NCBI RefSeq assembly: GCF_002813245.1
Contig: NZ_PHUF01000006.1
Location: 62,001 to 126,000 of the forward strand
Reading direction: 5' to 3'
Origin: Novosphingobium kunmingense
Lineage (GTDB): Bacteria > Pseudomonadota > Alphaproteobacteria > Sphingomonadales > Sphingomonadaceae
Length of the DNA stretch: 64,000 bases
The position numbers and the translations under genes were made by a program. The notes under the pieces were generated by a model. It was not told the DNA's origin, made no database searches, and worked only from the letters and a program-made list of their open reading frames with translations. Positions 41,558-49,585 of the stretch are shown piece by piece (the stretch's first letter is position 1; each line of letters opens with the position of its first letter).

Positions 41558-42520
41558 TCAGGCAATGCCCAGTTCGACCAGCTTGGCCCTGATCTGCTCT
41601 TTCTTTTCCGGGGTCACATCGGCCACCGGCGGCAGGATCGGACCAGCCTTGAGGCCGATCGCCTCGTACCAGGCCTTCACATTGGCAAGTGCGCTGGCAT
41701 AGGTCGCGGTGCGGGCAATATCCCACAGGAAGTTGTCGTGATAGAATTCGCGGACTTCGCTGAGTTGATCGGAGGCGGCACGTGCTTCCTCCCATTTTCC
41801 TTCGTGCGCCAGACGGATGTATTCCTTGGCGAAGTGCCGCTTCTTGCCGTAAAGCATGTAGGACAACTCGCCCCAGCAGACCGTGCCGCCCAGACGAAGA
41901 TCGTCGAGGAAGAAGTATTCGAACGGCTCCATCGTGTTGAAGCCTTCGGGCATCAGCTGGCGGATCTTGATGGTCTCCGCGCGGCTCATCGCGCCCTGCT
42001 TGACCCCGATCACGGTATCGATATCGGCCAGGCGGCGCATCAGGTCCCAGCTCAGCACCGTGCCCGAAACCGGGGTGCGGTAGAGGCAGACCGCCAGATC
42101 GGTGTGGTCGGTCAGGTACTTGAACCAGGCGTAGATTTCATCGTCGCGCTTGAGCTGGACCACCGGGTTGATCACCTCGGCCCCGTTGTAGCCCAGCTTC
42201 TCGACGAACTGCATCTTCTCGATCGCGGTATAGACGCTGGGATCGAGCACGATGGTCCACAGGTCGAGCCGCCCGGCGTTCGCTTCCGCAACGATCTCGT
42301 GATAGCGAAACCAGTCGGAGGGGGAGACGTTCCAGCATTCGGCGATGAACCCGCCCACGGCCAGGCCATCGACGCCCATTTCAACATATTTGTCGATGTT
42401 GTAACGGATGCCGTCCACGTCGAACTTGTAATCGGCGGTCATCGGCGTGATCGGACACTGATAGAAACCTTTGACCGTCTTGGTAGCCCACGCCTTGGCT
42501 TCGTTGCGAGTGTAGTCCAT
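41558..42520 (-). CDS. DHDPS/NAL-family class I aldolase-hydratase
   Basis: 320 residues, TIM-barrel class I aldolase. GFYQCPITPMTADYKFDVDG, AVCLYRTPVSGTVLS (catalytic Tyr region) and DTVIGVKQGAMSRAE (Schiff-base Lys) identify the family. Members include dihydrodipicolinate synthase, N-acetylneuraminate lyase and the naphthalene-pathway hydratase-aldolase NahE. Given the chromene-carboxylate isomerase (13782) and naphthalene-type oxygenase (47001) elsewhere in the window, a NahE-like role is a candidate, but the overall resemblance to NahE is modest. It lies just after the PPDK gene on the same strand. Confidence 0.78.
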   Translation of the reverse strand: MDYTRNEAKAWATKTVKGFYQCPITPMTADYKFDVDGIRYNIDKYVEMGVDGLAVGGFIAECWNVSPSDWFRYHEIVAEANAGRLDLWTIVLDPSVYTAIEKMQFVEKLGYNGAEVINPVVQLKRDDEIYAWFKYLTDHTDLAVCLYRTPVSGTVLSWDLMRRLADIDTVIGVKQGAMSRAETIKIRQLMPEGFNTMEPFEYFFLDDLRLGGTVCWGELSYMLYGKKRHFAKEYIRLAHEGKWEEARAASDQLSEVREFYHDNFLWDIARTATYASALANVKAWYEAIGLKAGPILPPVADVTPEKKEQIRAKLVELGIA

Positions 42521-42577
42521 GTCCAGCTTTCCCTTGTCTTGGTGATGTTCGGGTACAGCGTTGTTTGCCGTGCAGGT

Positions 42578-45244
42578 CTAGGCAGCCGTGAGCGCCGCTT
42601 GGGCGGCAGCCAGTCGGGCGATCGGCACGCGGAACGGCGAGGCGCTGACATAGTCCAGCCCGATTTCCTCGCAGAAGGCAATCGATGCCGGATCGCCGCC
42701 ATGCTCGCCGCAGATCCCCAGTTTCAGATCGGGGCGGGTTTCCCGACCCTTGCGCGAGGCCATCTCGATCAGCCTCCCGACACCGTCGATGTCGAGGCTG
42801 ACAAACGGATCCTTGGCGATGATGCCCTTGTCGACATAGGCCCCAAGGAAGCGCGCCGCATCATCGCGGCTGATCCCCAGCGTGGTCTGGGTAAGATCGT
42901 TGGTCCCGAACGAGAAGAATTCGCCGCTGACGGCTATTTCGTCGGCGACCAGTGCTGCCCGCGGCAACTCGATCATCGTGCCCACGCTGAAGCCGATCCG
43001 CCTGCCCTGCTCCGTGAACACGATCTCGGCGACCTTGTGCAGCGCGTCCTTCAGCGTCTCCAGTTCGCGCGGCATACCCACCAGTGGGATCATGATCTCG
43101 GGAAAGACCGCCTTGCCTGCCTCAGCGGTGACAGCCAGCGCGGCTTCGAAAATCGCTCGAGCCTGCATCTCGTAGATTTCGGGGTAGACCACACCCAGCC
43201 GACAGCCGCGATGACCCAGCATGGGATTGGCCTCGGCCAGTTCGGTCGCGCGATGGCGCACCCGCTCGACCCCGATCCCCATGGCGCGAGAAAGCTCGGC
43301 GAACTCGCTGTCGGTGTGGGGCAGGAATTCATGCAGCGGTGGATCGAGCAGGCGGATGGTTACCGGCAAACCTTCCATGATCTCGAAGATTTGCCGGAAG
43401 TCCGCGCGCTGTTCGGGCAAGAGCTTGTCGAGCGCAGTCCGCCGTTCCTCCTCGCTGTCAGCCAGGATCATCTGGCGCATGGCGAGGATCCGGTTCTCGT
43501 CGAAGAACATGTGCTCGGTCCGGCACAGGCCCACCCCTTCCGCTCCGAACCGGCGCGCCATTGCGCAATCGACCGGAGTTTCCGCGTTGGTCCGGATCTT
43601 GAGGCGGCGGTGCTGATCGGCCCAGGCCATCACGGTCGCAAAGTCGCCCGATAGTTCGGGCAGGATCGTGGGCAGCTCTCCGAGAAACACTTCGCCGGTC
43701 GAACCGTCGATCGTGATGAACGCACCTTCTTCGAGCCGCTGCCCGCCCACTTCGGCAACCCGCGCGACCGGATCGATCTTGAGGGTGGAAGTCCCCGCGA
43801 CACAAGGCCGGCCCATGCCCCGTGCGACAACGGCAGCGTGGCTGGTCATTCCGCCCCGCGCGGTCAGAATACCCTGGGCCACATGCATGCCGTGAATGTC
43901 GTCGGGCGAGGTCTCGTGCCGGACAAGAATCACCTTTTCACCCAGCTCCGCCCGGCGTGCTGCGGTTTCGGCATCGAACACCACTCCGCCCGAGGCCGCG
44001 CCAGGAGAAGCCGGCAGGCCCTTGCCGAGCACGACGCGCTCCGCATCCGGATCGAGGGAGGGGTGGAGCAACTGGTCGAGCGAAGCGGGATCCAGACGGC
44101 GTAGTGCCGCTGTTCGGTCGATCAGGCCTTCCTCGACCATGTCGACGGCGATCTTTAACGCGGCCTTCGCGGTGCGTTTGCCCGAACGGGTCTGCAAGAG
44201 ATAGAGCTTGCCGCGCTCGACCGTAAATTCGATGTCCTGCATGTCGCGATAGTGCCGCTCGAGCAGTTCGAACACCTCCGCGAGTTCACCATAGGCCTGC
44301 GGCATCGCTTCCTGCATCGATGGCAGCCGTGCACCGGCCGCCTCACGGGCGGCCTTGGTCAGATATTGCGGGGTTCGAATCCCGGCGACGACATCCTCGC
44401 CCTGGGCATTGGCCAGCCATTCGCCATAATAGGCCCTGTCGCCGGTCGCGGGATTGCGGGTGAAGGCAACCCCGGTGGCGCTGGTATCGCCGAGGTTGCC
44501 GAATACCATCGCCTGTACATTGACTGCCGTGCCCCAGTCGGCCGGGATATCGTTCAAACGCCGGTAAACCTTGGCCCGCGGCGAATCCCACGACCGGAAC
44601 ACGGCTTCGATCGCCGACCAGAGCTGTTCCTGCACGTCCTGTGGAAACGGGCTGCCGTGATGGGCCAGTACGAGACCTTGAAACGTCTGGATCAGTTCAC
44701 GCAGATCGTCGGCCTGCAGATCGACATCCTCGGCAACGCCGCGGTCTTCCTTGATCCGGTCGAGCGCGTCCTCGAACAGTGCATGTTCGATTTCGAGCAC
44801 CACGCTGGCGTACATCTGGATGAAGCGGCGATAGCTGTCGAGCGCGAAGCGTTCGTCACCCGACGACTGGCTCAGCCCCGCGACGGTCGCATTGTTGAGC
44901 CCGAGGTTGAGGATCGTGTCCATCATCCCCGGCATCGACACCCGCGCGCCCGAACGCACCGAGACCAGCAACGGGTCGGATGCGTCGCCGAAGGCTTTCC
45001 CCGTCGCGCGCTCGATCTGCCCGAGGGCTGACGCCACCGCATCGCGAATTCTGTCAAACGATGACCTTCCACCCTCCAGGTAGGCAAGGCATTCTTGGGT
45101 GGCAATGGTGAAACCGGGCGGGACCGGCAGACCGATCCGCGCCATCTCCGCGAGGTTGGCACCTTTCCCGCCCAAGACTTGCTTGTCCAAGCCGGTCTGC
45201 CCCTCGGGCACATCACTCGAGCCGAAGGAGAACACGCTCGTCAT
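42578..45244 (-). CDS. ppdK: Pyruvate, phosphate dikinase
   Basis: 888 residues, full length. N-terminal nucleotide-binding domain (GGKGANLAEMARIGLPVPPG), central phospho-His domain GGMTSHAAVVARGMGRPCVA, and C-terminal TIM barrel with LKLGICGEHGGDPASI. It converts pyruvate, ATP and phosphate to phosphoenolpyruvate, AMP and PPi. As a step for gluconeogenesis from pyruvate and acetyl-CoA made by meta cleavage it makes metabolic sense here. AGGA is 7 bases before the ATG at 45244; the earlier in-frame ATG adds 13 residues without a ribosome site. A hairpin separates it from the upstream dehydrogenase gene. Confidence 0.95.
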   Translation of the reverse strand: MTSVFSFGSSDVPEGQTGLDKQVLGGKGANLAEMARIGLPVPPGFTIATQECLAYLEGGRSSFDRIRDAVASALGQIERATGKAFGDASDPLLVSVRSGARVSMPGMMDTILNLGLNNATVAGLSQSSGDERFALDSYRRFIQMYASVVLEIEHALFEDALDRIKEDRGVAEDVDLQADDLRELIQTFQGLVLAHHGSPFPQDVQEQLWSAIEAVFRSWDSPRAKVYRRLNDIPADWGTAVNVQAMVFGNLGDTSATGVAFTRNPATGDRAYYGEWLANAQGEDVVAGIRTPQYLTKAAREAAGARLPSMQEAMPQAYGELAEVFELLERHYRDMQDIEFTVERGKLYLLQTRSGKRTAKAALKIAVDMVEEGLIDRTAALRRLDPASLDQLLHPSLDPDAERVVLGKGLPASPGAASGGVVFDAETAARRAELGEKVILVRHETSPDDIHGMHVAQGILTARGGMTSHAAVVARGMGRPCVAGTSTLKIDPVARVAEVGGQRLEEGAFITIDGSTGEVFLGELPTILPELSGDFATVMAWADQHRRLKIRTNAETPVDCAMARRFGAEGVGLCRTEHMFFDENRILAMRQMILADSEEERRTALDKLLPEQRADFRQIFEIMEGLPVTIRLLDPPLHEFLPHTDSEFAELSRAMGIGVERVRHRATELAEANPMLGHRGCRLGVVYPEIYEMQARAIFEAALAVTAEAGKAVFPEIMIPLVGMPRELETLKDALHKVAEIVFTEQGRRIGFSVGTMIELPRAALVADEIAVSGEFFSFGTNDLTQTTLGISRDDAARFLGAYVDKGIIAKDPFVSLDIDGVGRLIEMASRKGRETRPDLKLGICGEHGGDPASIAFCEEIGLDYVSASPFRVPIARLAAAQAALTAA

Positions 45245-45268
45245 GGGGAATTCCTGAGAACCAAGTCG

Positions 45269-45300
45269 GGGGCGGCGCGACAAGTGGACAGCGCCGCCCC
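45269..45300 (-). terminator. Hairpin between alcohol dehydrogenase and PPDK genes
   Basis: GGGGCGGCGC and GCGCCGCCCC form a perfect 10-bp stem with a 12-base loop in the gap after the alcohol dehydrogenase stop. No T-run. It probably limits readthrough into ppdK or stabilises the upstream transcript. Confidence 0.6.
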
Positions 45301-45310
45301 GGATATGATT

Positions 45311-46408
45311 TTACATCTTGAGGATGGCCTTGATCGCCGTGCCGGTCTTTTCGGTATCCTCGACGGCCTGGTTGATCTGATCGAAATCGTAGTAGGTGCA
45401 CAGCTTCTCGAACGGGAACAGCCCGGCCTTCTGCATTGCGATCAGCTGCGGGATGAACACCTGCGGGGTGCTCGACCCTTCGACCACCCCGCGTAGCTTG
45501 CGGCCGAACAGCATGTTGTTCATGTCGAGCGCAAACTCGGTGCCAAGCTTGGCCCCGCCGACAACTGCGGTTTCACCCATGTTGTGGGTGCTGTCCACCG
45601 CCGAGCGCAGCACTGCCGGGATGGCGGTGGTATCCATGGCATAATCCGCGCCGCCGCCGGTCATGGCGACAATCGCTTCCTGGGCGTTGACGGTGTTCGC
45701 GTCGATCACGTCGGTCGCACCCAGTTCGCGGGCGAGTTCGAGCCGGCCCGGGTTGCGGTCGACTGCGATGATCTTGAGGCAGCCCGAAGCCTTGGCGGCC
45801 ATGACCGCGCTGAGCCCGACCGAACCGACCCCGAAGATCGCGATGGACGAGCCCGGTTCGGGGCAAAGGGCATTGAGAATCGTGCCGGCGCCGGTCTGGA
45901 TGCCGCAGCCCAGCGGACCGAGCAGCTCGATCGGCGCATCGTCCGCGACCTTGACGCAGTTGTTTTCGGACGCGATCGAATAGGTCGCGAACGACGACTG
46001 CCCGAAGAAGCAGGCATTGACCTCTTCGCCCTTGCGGGTGATCGGGGTCGAACCGTCAAGGCGCCGCCCCATGAAATTGAGCGGGAACAGGCTGGGGCAA
46101 TAGGCCTGATGGCCCTTGAGGCACGAAGGGCAGGTGCCGCAGTAGCTGAACGAAAGCACCACCTTGTCGCCCGGCTTGACCGTGGTCACGCCGCGGCCGA
46201 CTTTTTCCACCACACCCGAGCCTTCATGGCCCAGCACGGCGGGGAGCGGCGTCGGGTAGTACTGATCGCGAACCGTCAGGTCGGTATGACACATGCCAGC
46301 TGCGGCAACCTTGACCAGCACTTCGCCGTCGCGCGGATCCTCGATGGAGACGTTATCCAGAACGAATTCGCCACCCTGACGCTCGATAATTGCCGCGTAT
46401 GCGTCCAT
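45311..46408 (-). CDS. Zinc-dependent alcohol dehydrogenase, aryl-alcohol (XylB-like) type
   Basis: 365 residues of the medium-chain MDR family. GMCHTDLTVRDQYYPTPLPA and GHEGSG hold catalytic zinc ligands, YCGTCPSCLKGHQAYC the structural zinc, and FGVGSVGLSAVMAAKASG the NAD site. The group includes benzyl-alcohol dehydrogenase, which turns benzylic or terpene alcohols into aldehydes. It lies 42 bases after the oxygenase beta-subunit gene on the same strand, so it may act on a product of that oxygenase. Confidence 0.88.
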   Translation of the reverse strand: MDAYAAIIERQGGEFVLDNVSIEDPRDGEVLVKVAAAGMCHTDLTVRDQYYPTPLPAVLGHEGSGVVEKVGRGVTTVKPGDKVVLSFSYCGTCPSCLKGHQAYCPSLFPLNFMGRRLDGSTPITRKGEEVNACFFGQSSFATYSIASENNCVKVADDAPIELLGPLGCGIQTGAGTILNALCPEPGSSIAIFGVGSVGLSAVMAAKASGCLKIIAVDRNPGRLELARELGATDVIDANTVNAQEAIVAMTGGGADYAMDTTAIPAVLRSAVDSTHNMGETAVVGGAKLGTEFALDMNNMLFGRKLRGVVEGSSTPQVFIPQLIAMQKAGLFPFEKLCTYYDFDQINQAVEDTEKTGTAIKAILKM

Positions 46409-46450
46409 TTTTGCTCTCCCGTTTCCTGATTTCCAGTTGATTGAATTTGC

Positions 46451-46975
46451 TTATACAAAGAAATAGAGATTCTTGTCCTGCACGACGCGCGCGTCGATAT
46501 TCAGCTTTCTGCTGAATACCTTGAAGCCGCTGTCTGTTTTCCGCAGCTTGTCTTCGCGTCCCAGCGTGTGCACGTAAACTTCGCTCTGTCGGCGATTGCG
46601 GTGCACCAGAACATTAGAGAAGACCTCGAATTCAAACGGTGCAATTTCGAATGCTTCGACATTGGTGACGAAATAGCGGATACGTGATGGCGGATCTTCC
46701 ATCCATACCTGACCTGTCAGCAACCGGTCGACCCGCTGCTGCAGCTCGGCATAGTCATCGTTGTAGATTGCGGCATCCCCCGGGGTTGGATCCGGGCGGC
46801 GGTCACGTGCGAACCGCTGTTCGTAAACTGGCATCCAGTAATGGATATCTTCGGCGATTACAGTATCGAACCATTCGCGATATTGCTGGTTTTGCAACAT
46901 CCGCACCTCGGCGGAATAGTGACTGACGATGGCATGATGCAGTTCCATGCCTACGGGCTTGCGTGTTTCGGTCAT
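46451..46975 (-). CDS. Ring-hydroxylating dioxygenase beta subunit (naphthalene/biphenyl type)
   Basis: 174 residues, SnoaL-like fold. WFDTVIAEDIHYWMPVYEQR, DDYAELQQRVDRLLTGQVW and RIRYFVTNVEAFEI match NahAd/BphA2-type subunits. The start is the ATG at 46975 (MTETRKPVGMELHH), 25 bases after the alpha stop; the frame is open further upstream but overlaps the alpha gene. Structural partner of the alpha subunit. Confidence 0.87.
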   Translation of the reverse strand: MTETRKPVGMELHHAIVSHYSAEVRMLQNQQYREWFDTVIAEDIHYWMPVYEQRFARDRRPDPTPGDAAIYNDDYAELQQRVDRLLTGQVWMEDPPSRIRYFVTNVEAFEIAPFEFEVFSNVLVHRNRRQSEVYVHTLGREDKLRKTDSGFKVFSRKLNIDARVVQDKNLYFFV

Positions 46976-47000
46976 CTTGCGGTCCAGATTGCTGTCGGGA

Positions 47001-48380
47001 TCAGTCTTGCGGCTCGGCTTGCTTCGCCGACAGACGTTCAGGCCAGAAATTACGGTTGGTCCACATTGCATCCCAGGTATCGTCATTGGCCCGGATGGCG
47101 GCCCAATCTGGCGCATCGAGCATTTCTTGCCAGAAACGATAAAAGCCTCGATACGAGGTTTCGCCGATGAAGCTGACCCCGACAATTCCTGGATAGACGG
47201 GGTGCGGCCCTTCGCGGTCCTTGCCCATGCTCGAATTCATCCGCCCCTTGCGGGTGATGATACCGTTGTTGTTGTAGGTGGCCGACGACATGTTTTCGCC
47301 ATCGTCGCTTTCGAGCGTTCCCGCCGTACCAAATGAACGGATCGCTTCGCGCTGGATCGACCGCTTAGTTTCGGTGTCGGCATTCTTCGGTACCATGGTA
47401 TAGGTCCAGACCTCGATTTCATGCGGCCCGCGCGGATGCCAGATCTTGAAGGTGTTGGTTCCGTAGAGGAACGAACAGTTTGGGAAGATCGACGTATTCC
47501 AGTGACCGACGTAGAGCCGTTCGCGCTCCGGCCCGAATTTTTCGCGAATTCCGCCCCGCGTCTCCTCGAGATATTTGACGTACCCGTCGCGCTTGACGTG
47601 GATCGCAGTCGCCGCGTTATCGATCAGGCCAAACCCGTGGCCATGCCGCATGGTGAATTGCAGACCAAGGTCGTCAAACGGCATGTCGGCGCGATTGCCC
47701 GACAGGCCAGCCAGCTCGCCCCCGATCATCTGGAGAGCGGCGGCATGCGTCCAGCCCACGTGATACCCATCGCCGACGAAGTTCTCGGTCGGGACTTTCC
47801 AATTGCAGGCGAGGGTGCTCTTCAACGGCGGCCCGAGCAGTTCCAGACCACCGTCCGGACCGTCCCAGATCGTATCGAGGTACCAGCAGAAGTCCCCCAA
47901 ATAGTCCTCAAGCGAGGGCGCTTCGGGATCATGGCAGCCGAAGATGAAGCCCTTGTAAGTTTCGACCCGGATCGGCGCGAGCCCCAGCTTGGATTTGTCG
48001 AGATCGCTGTGATAGCACCGCTCTTCCATCGGAACATCGACGAGCGAACCATCCTGACCGAAAACCCAACCATGATAATTGCACACGAACGCCTTGGCGC
48101 TGCCGCTGTCGGCATGACAGATCTGGTTGCCGCGGTGAGTGCAGGAATTGATGAACGCCTTCAGCGAACCGTCCGGCTGCCGCGACAAGATGACACGGTC
48201 TTCTGCCATGTACGTCGTAATGAAGTCGCCCGGTTTGGGAACTAGCGAATCATGTCCGAGCATGAGCCAGCATCGCGAGAATATCCGCTCCAGCTCCAAC
48301 TGATAGACGTCCTGATCCCAGAACACCCGGCGAGACTGGCTCGCGTTGGCATTATCGACGAGTGCCGCCGATCCATTCAT
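47001..48380 (-). CDS. Ring-hydroxylating dioxygenase alpha subunit (naphthalene/biphenyl type)
   Basis: 459 residues. Rieske motif NSCTHRGNQIC...CNYHGWVFG with 17-residue spacing, and VPTENFVGDGYHVGWTHAAA with the Asp-x2-His-x4-His iron site; this is the Nah/Bph lineage and differs from the other three alpha subunits. It should cis-dihydroxylate an unsubstituted or polycyclic ring. I set the start at 48380 (MNGSAALVDNANAS), with GGGAG upstream; an ATG at 48398 is weaker. The operator-like repeat at 48436 lies just upstream. No dihydrodiol dehydrogenase of the usual SDR type is adjacent. Confidence 0.88.
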   Translation of the reverse strand: MNGSAALVDNANASQSRRVFWDQDVYQLELERIFSRCWLMLGHDSLVPKPGDFITTYMAEDRVILSRQPDGSLKAFINSCTHRGNQICHADSGSAKAFVCNYHGWVFGQDGSLVDVPMEERCYHSDLDKSKLGLAPIRVETYKGFIFGCHDPEAPSLEDYLGDFCWYLDTIWDGPDGGLELLGPPLKSTLACNWKVPTENFVGDGYHVGWTHAAALQMIGGELAGLSGNRADMPFDDLGLQFTMRHGHGFGLIDNAATAIHVKRDGYVKYLEETRGGIREKFGPERERLYVGHWNTSIFPNCSFLYGTNTFKIWHPRGPHEIEVWTYTMVPKNADTETKRSIQREAIRSFGTAGTLESDDGENMSSATYNNNGIITRKGRMNSSMGKDREGPHPVYPGIVGVSFIGETSYRGFYRFWQEMLDAPDWAAIRANDDTWDAMWTNRNFWPERLSAKQAEPQD

Positions 48381-48435
48381 CGCATCGCTCCCATGCATTT
48401 TGGTCCAGATGCCGTATAGTCGAATCGTGCTATAC

Positions 48436-48451
48436 ATGCAACGCGATGCAC
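48436..48451. promoter_or_regulatory. Operator-like repeat between naphthalene-type oxygenase and EamA genes
   Basis: ATGCAACGCGATGCAC matches GTGCAACGTATTGCAC (10598-10613) at 12 of 16 positions. It lies between divergent genes, like the 10598 site, and may give both the oxygenase and the transporter the same control. Confidence 0.5.
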
Positions 48452-48517
48452 CATATGCAAAACTCGATAGCGACGCAAGAACGATTCCCATTCCGGAACT
48501 CAGGGGAGTATGCCAGG

Positions 48518-49447
48518 TTGCAAGGGTCCGACCAGAATACCTCCGTTATCCAGGGTCTCGGGTCCAAGCTCTGGCAGGCTCCAGCCCTTTTGCTGTGTCT
48601 GGCTTCGTTTTTCTGGGCTTTGAACCCCATAGTTGGGCGCGCGGCGAAAGACATGCTCTCGCCGGTAACGCTGGCCTTCTGGCGGTGGGTTGTCGCGCTG
48701 GTTTTCGTGATTCCCTTCGCCTGGCGACACGCCCGGGCCGATTGGCCCGTCATTGCGGGCGCCTGGCGCTTTCTCGGACTGCTCGGGGCTTTCGGCGTGG
48801 GGCTCTTTTCCTTTCTTGTCTATCAGAGCCTGCAATTCACCACCGCGACGAACAACCTGCTGTTGCAGTCGACCATGCCGGTCATGACCCTGCTCATGCC
48901 GGTAGTCCTGTTCCGCGAAAGGGTGCGTCCGATCTTCCTGGCTTGCGCCCTTCTCTCGATCGCCGGTGTCGTCTGGATCATGACAGCAGGCCAGCCAAAC
49001 GATCTGCGCTGGGATGCGCTCAACAGCGGAGACCTGCTGTCCGTTTCCGCAGTGTTTCTGTATTCGGCTTATGCAACGTTTCTGCGCCGTGCGCCGGCGA
49101 TGCATCACCTCAGCTTGCTGGTCGTCCTGTTCGGGGTCGGAATTGCGACATTGTGCGGGCCCTATTCCCTTCACCTGCTGCGTTCCGGATTGACCGTGCC
49201 TTCGCCCGCTGCCGTCTGCTCGTTGCTCTATGTCGGGATCTTTCCCTCATTGGTGTCCTATGCGCTGTTCAACCGCGCAGTCGCATTGATCGGTTCGGGC
49301 CGGGCCGGACTCTACATGAACTTGCCGTCGGTGTTTGGCTTACTGATGGCCGTCCCCTTGCTTGGGGAACGGTTCGAGCCGTATCATCTGATTGGGGCGT
49401 TCATGGTGGTCGGTTCGATCCTGCTTTCGAGGCAGGTCCGGACATGA
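48518..49447 (+). CDS. EamA/DMT-family transporter
   Basis: 309 residues with about ten transmembrane segments in two EamA repeats (LASFFWALNPIVGRAAKDML ... LLGERFEPYHLIGAFMVVG). The first well-supported start is the TTG at 48518, with AGGGGAG 9 bases upstream; other in-frame ATGs at 48446/48455 lie in the operator-like repeat and lack a ribosome site. Probably exports metabolites or small aromatics. Divergent from the oxygenase operon, and so possibly co-induced. Confidence 0.8.
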   Translation: MQGSDQNTSVIQGLGSKLWQAPALLLCLASFFWALNPIVGRAAKDMLSPVTLAFWRWVVALVFVIPFAWRHARADWPVIAGAWRFLGLLGAFGVGLFSFLVYQSLQFTTATNNLLLQSTMPVMTLLMPVVLFRERVRPIFLACALLSIAGVVWIMTAGQPNDLRWDALNSGDLLSVSAVFLYSAYATFLRRAPAMHHLSLLVVLFGVGIATLCGPYSLHLLRSGLTVPSPAAVCSLLYVGIFPSLVSYALFNRAVALIGSGRAGLYMNLPSVFGLLMAVPLLGERFEPYHLIGAFMVVGSILLSRQVRT

Positions 49448-49585
49448 CGGCGGCGGTCATTTCATCGGCACGGGACACAAGCAGGGCATCCTGATTTGAC
49501 CGCTGTCGGGATTTTCGTCAGCGCCAGATCGATGCGCATGGAAGCAGCCGCACCTGCTCCGCGACGGAGGTCGCCGCACGCGGCG

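Noticed and set aside
41309..43654. 781-codon open frame on the plus strand
   Set aside because: Antisense of the DHDPS-family aldolase and PPDK genes; no domain and the composition of a GC-rich shadow frame.
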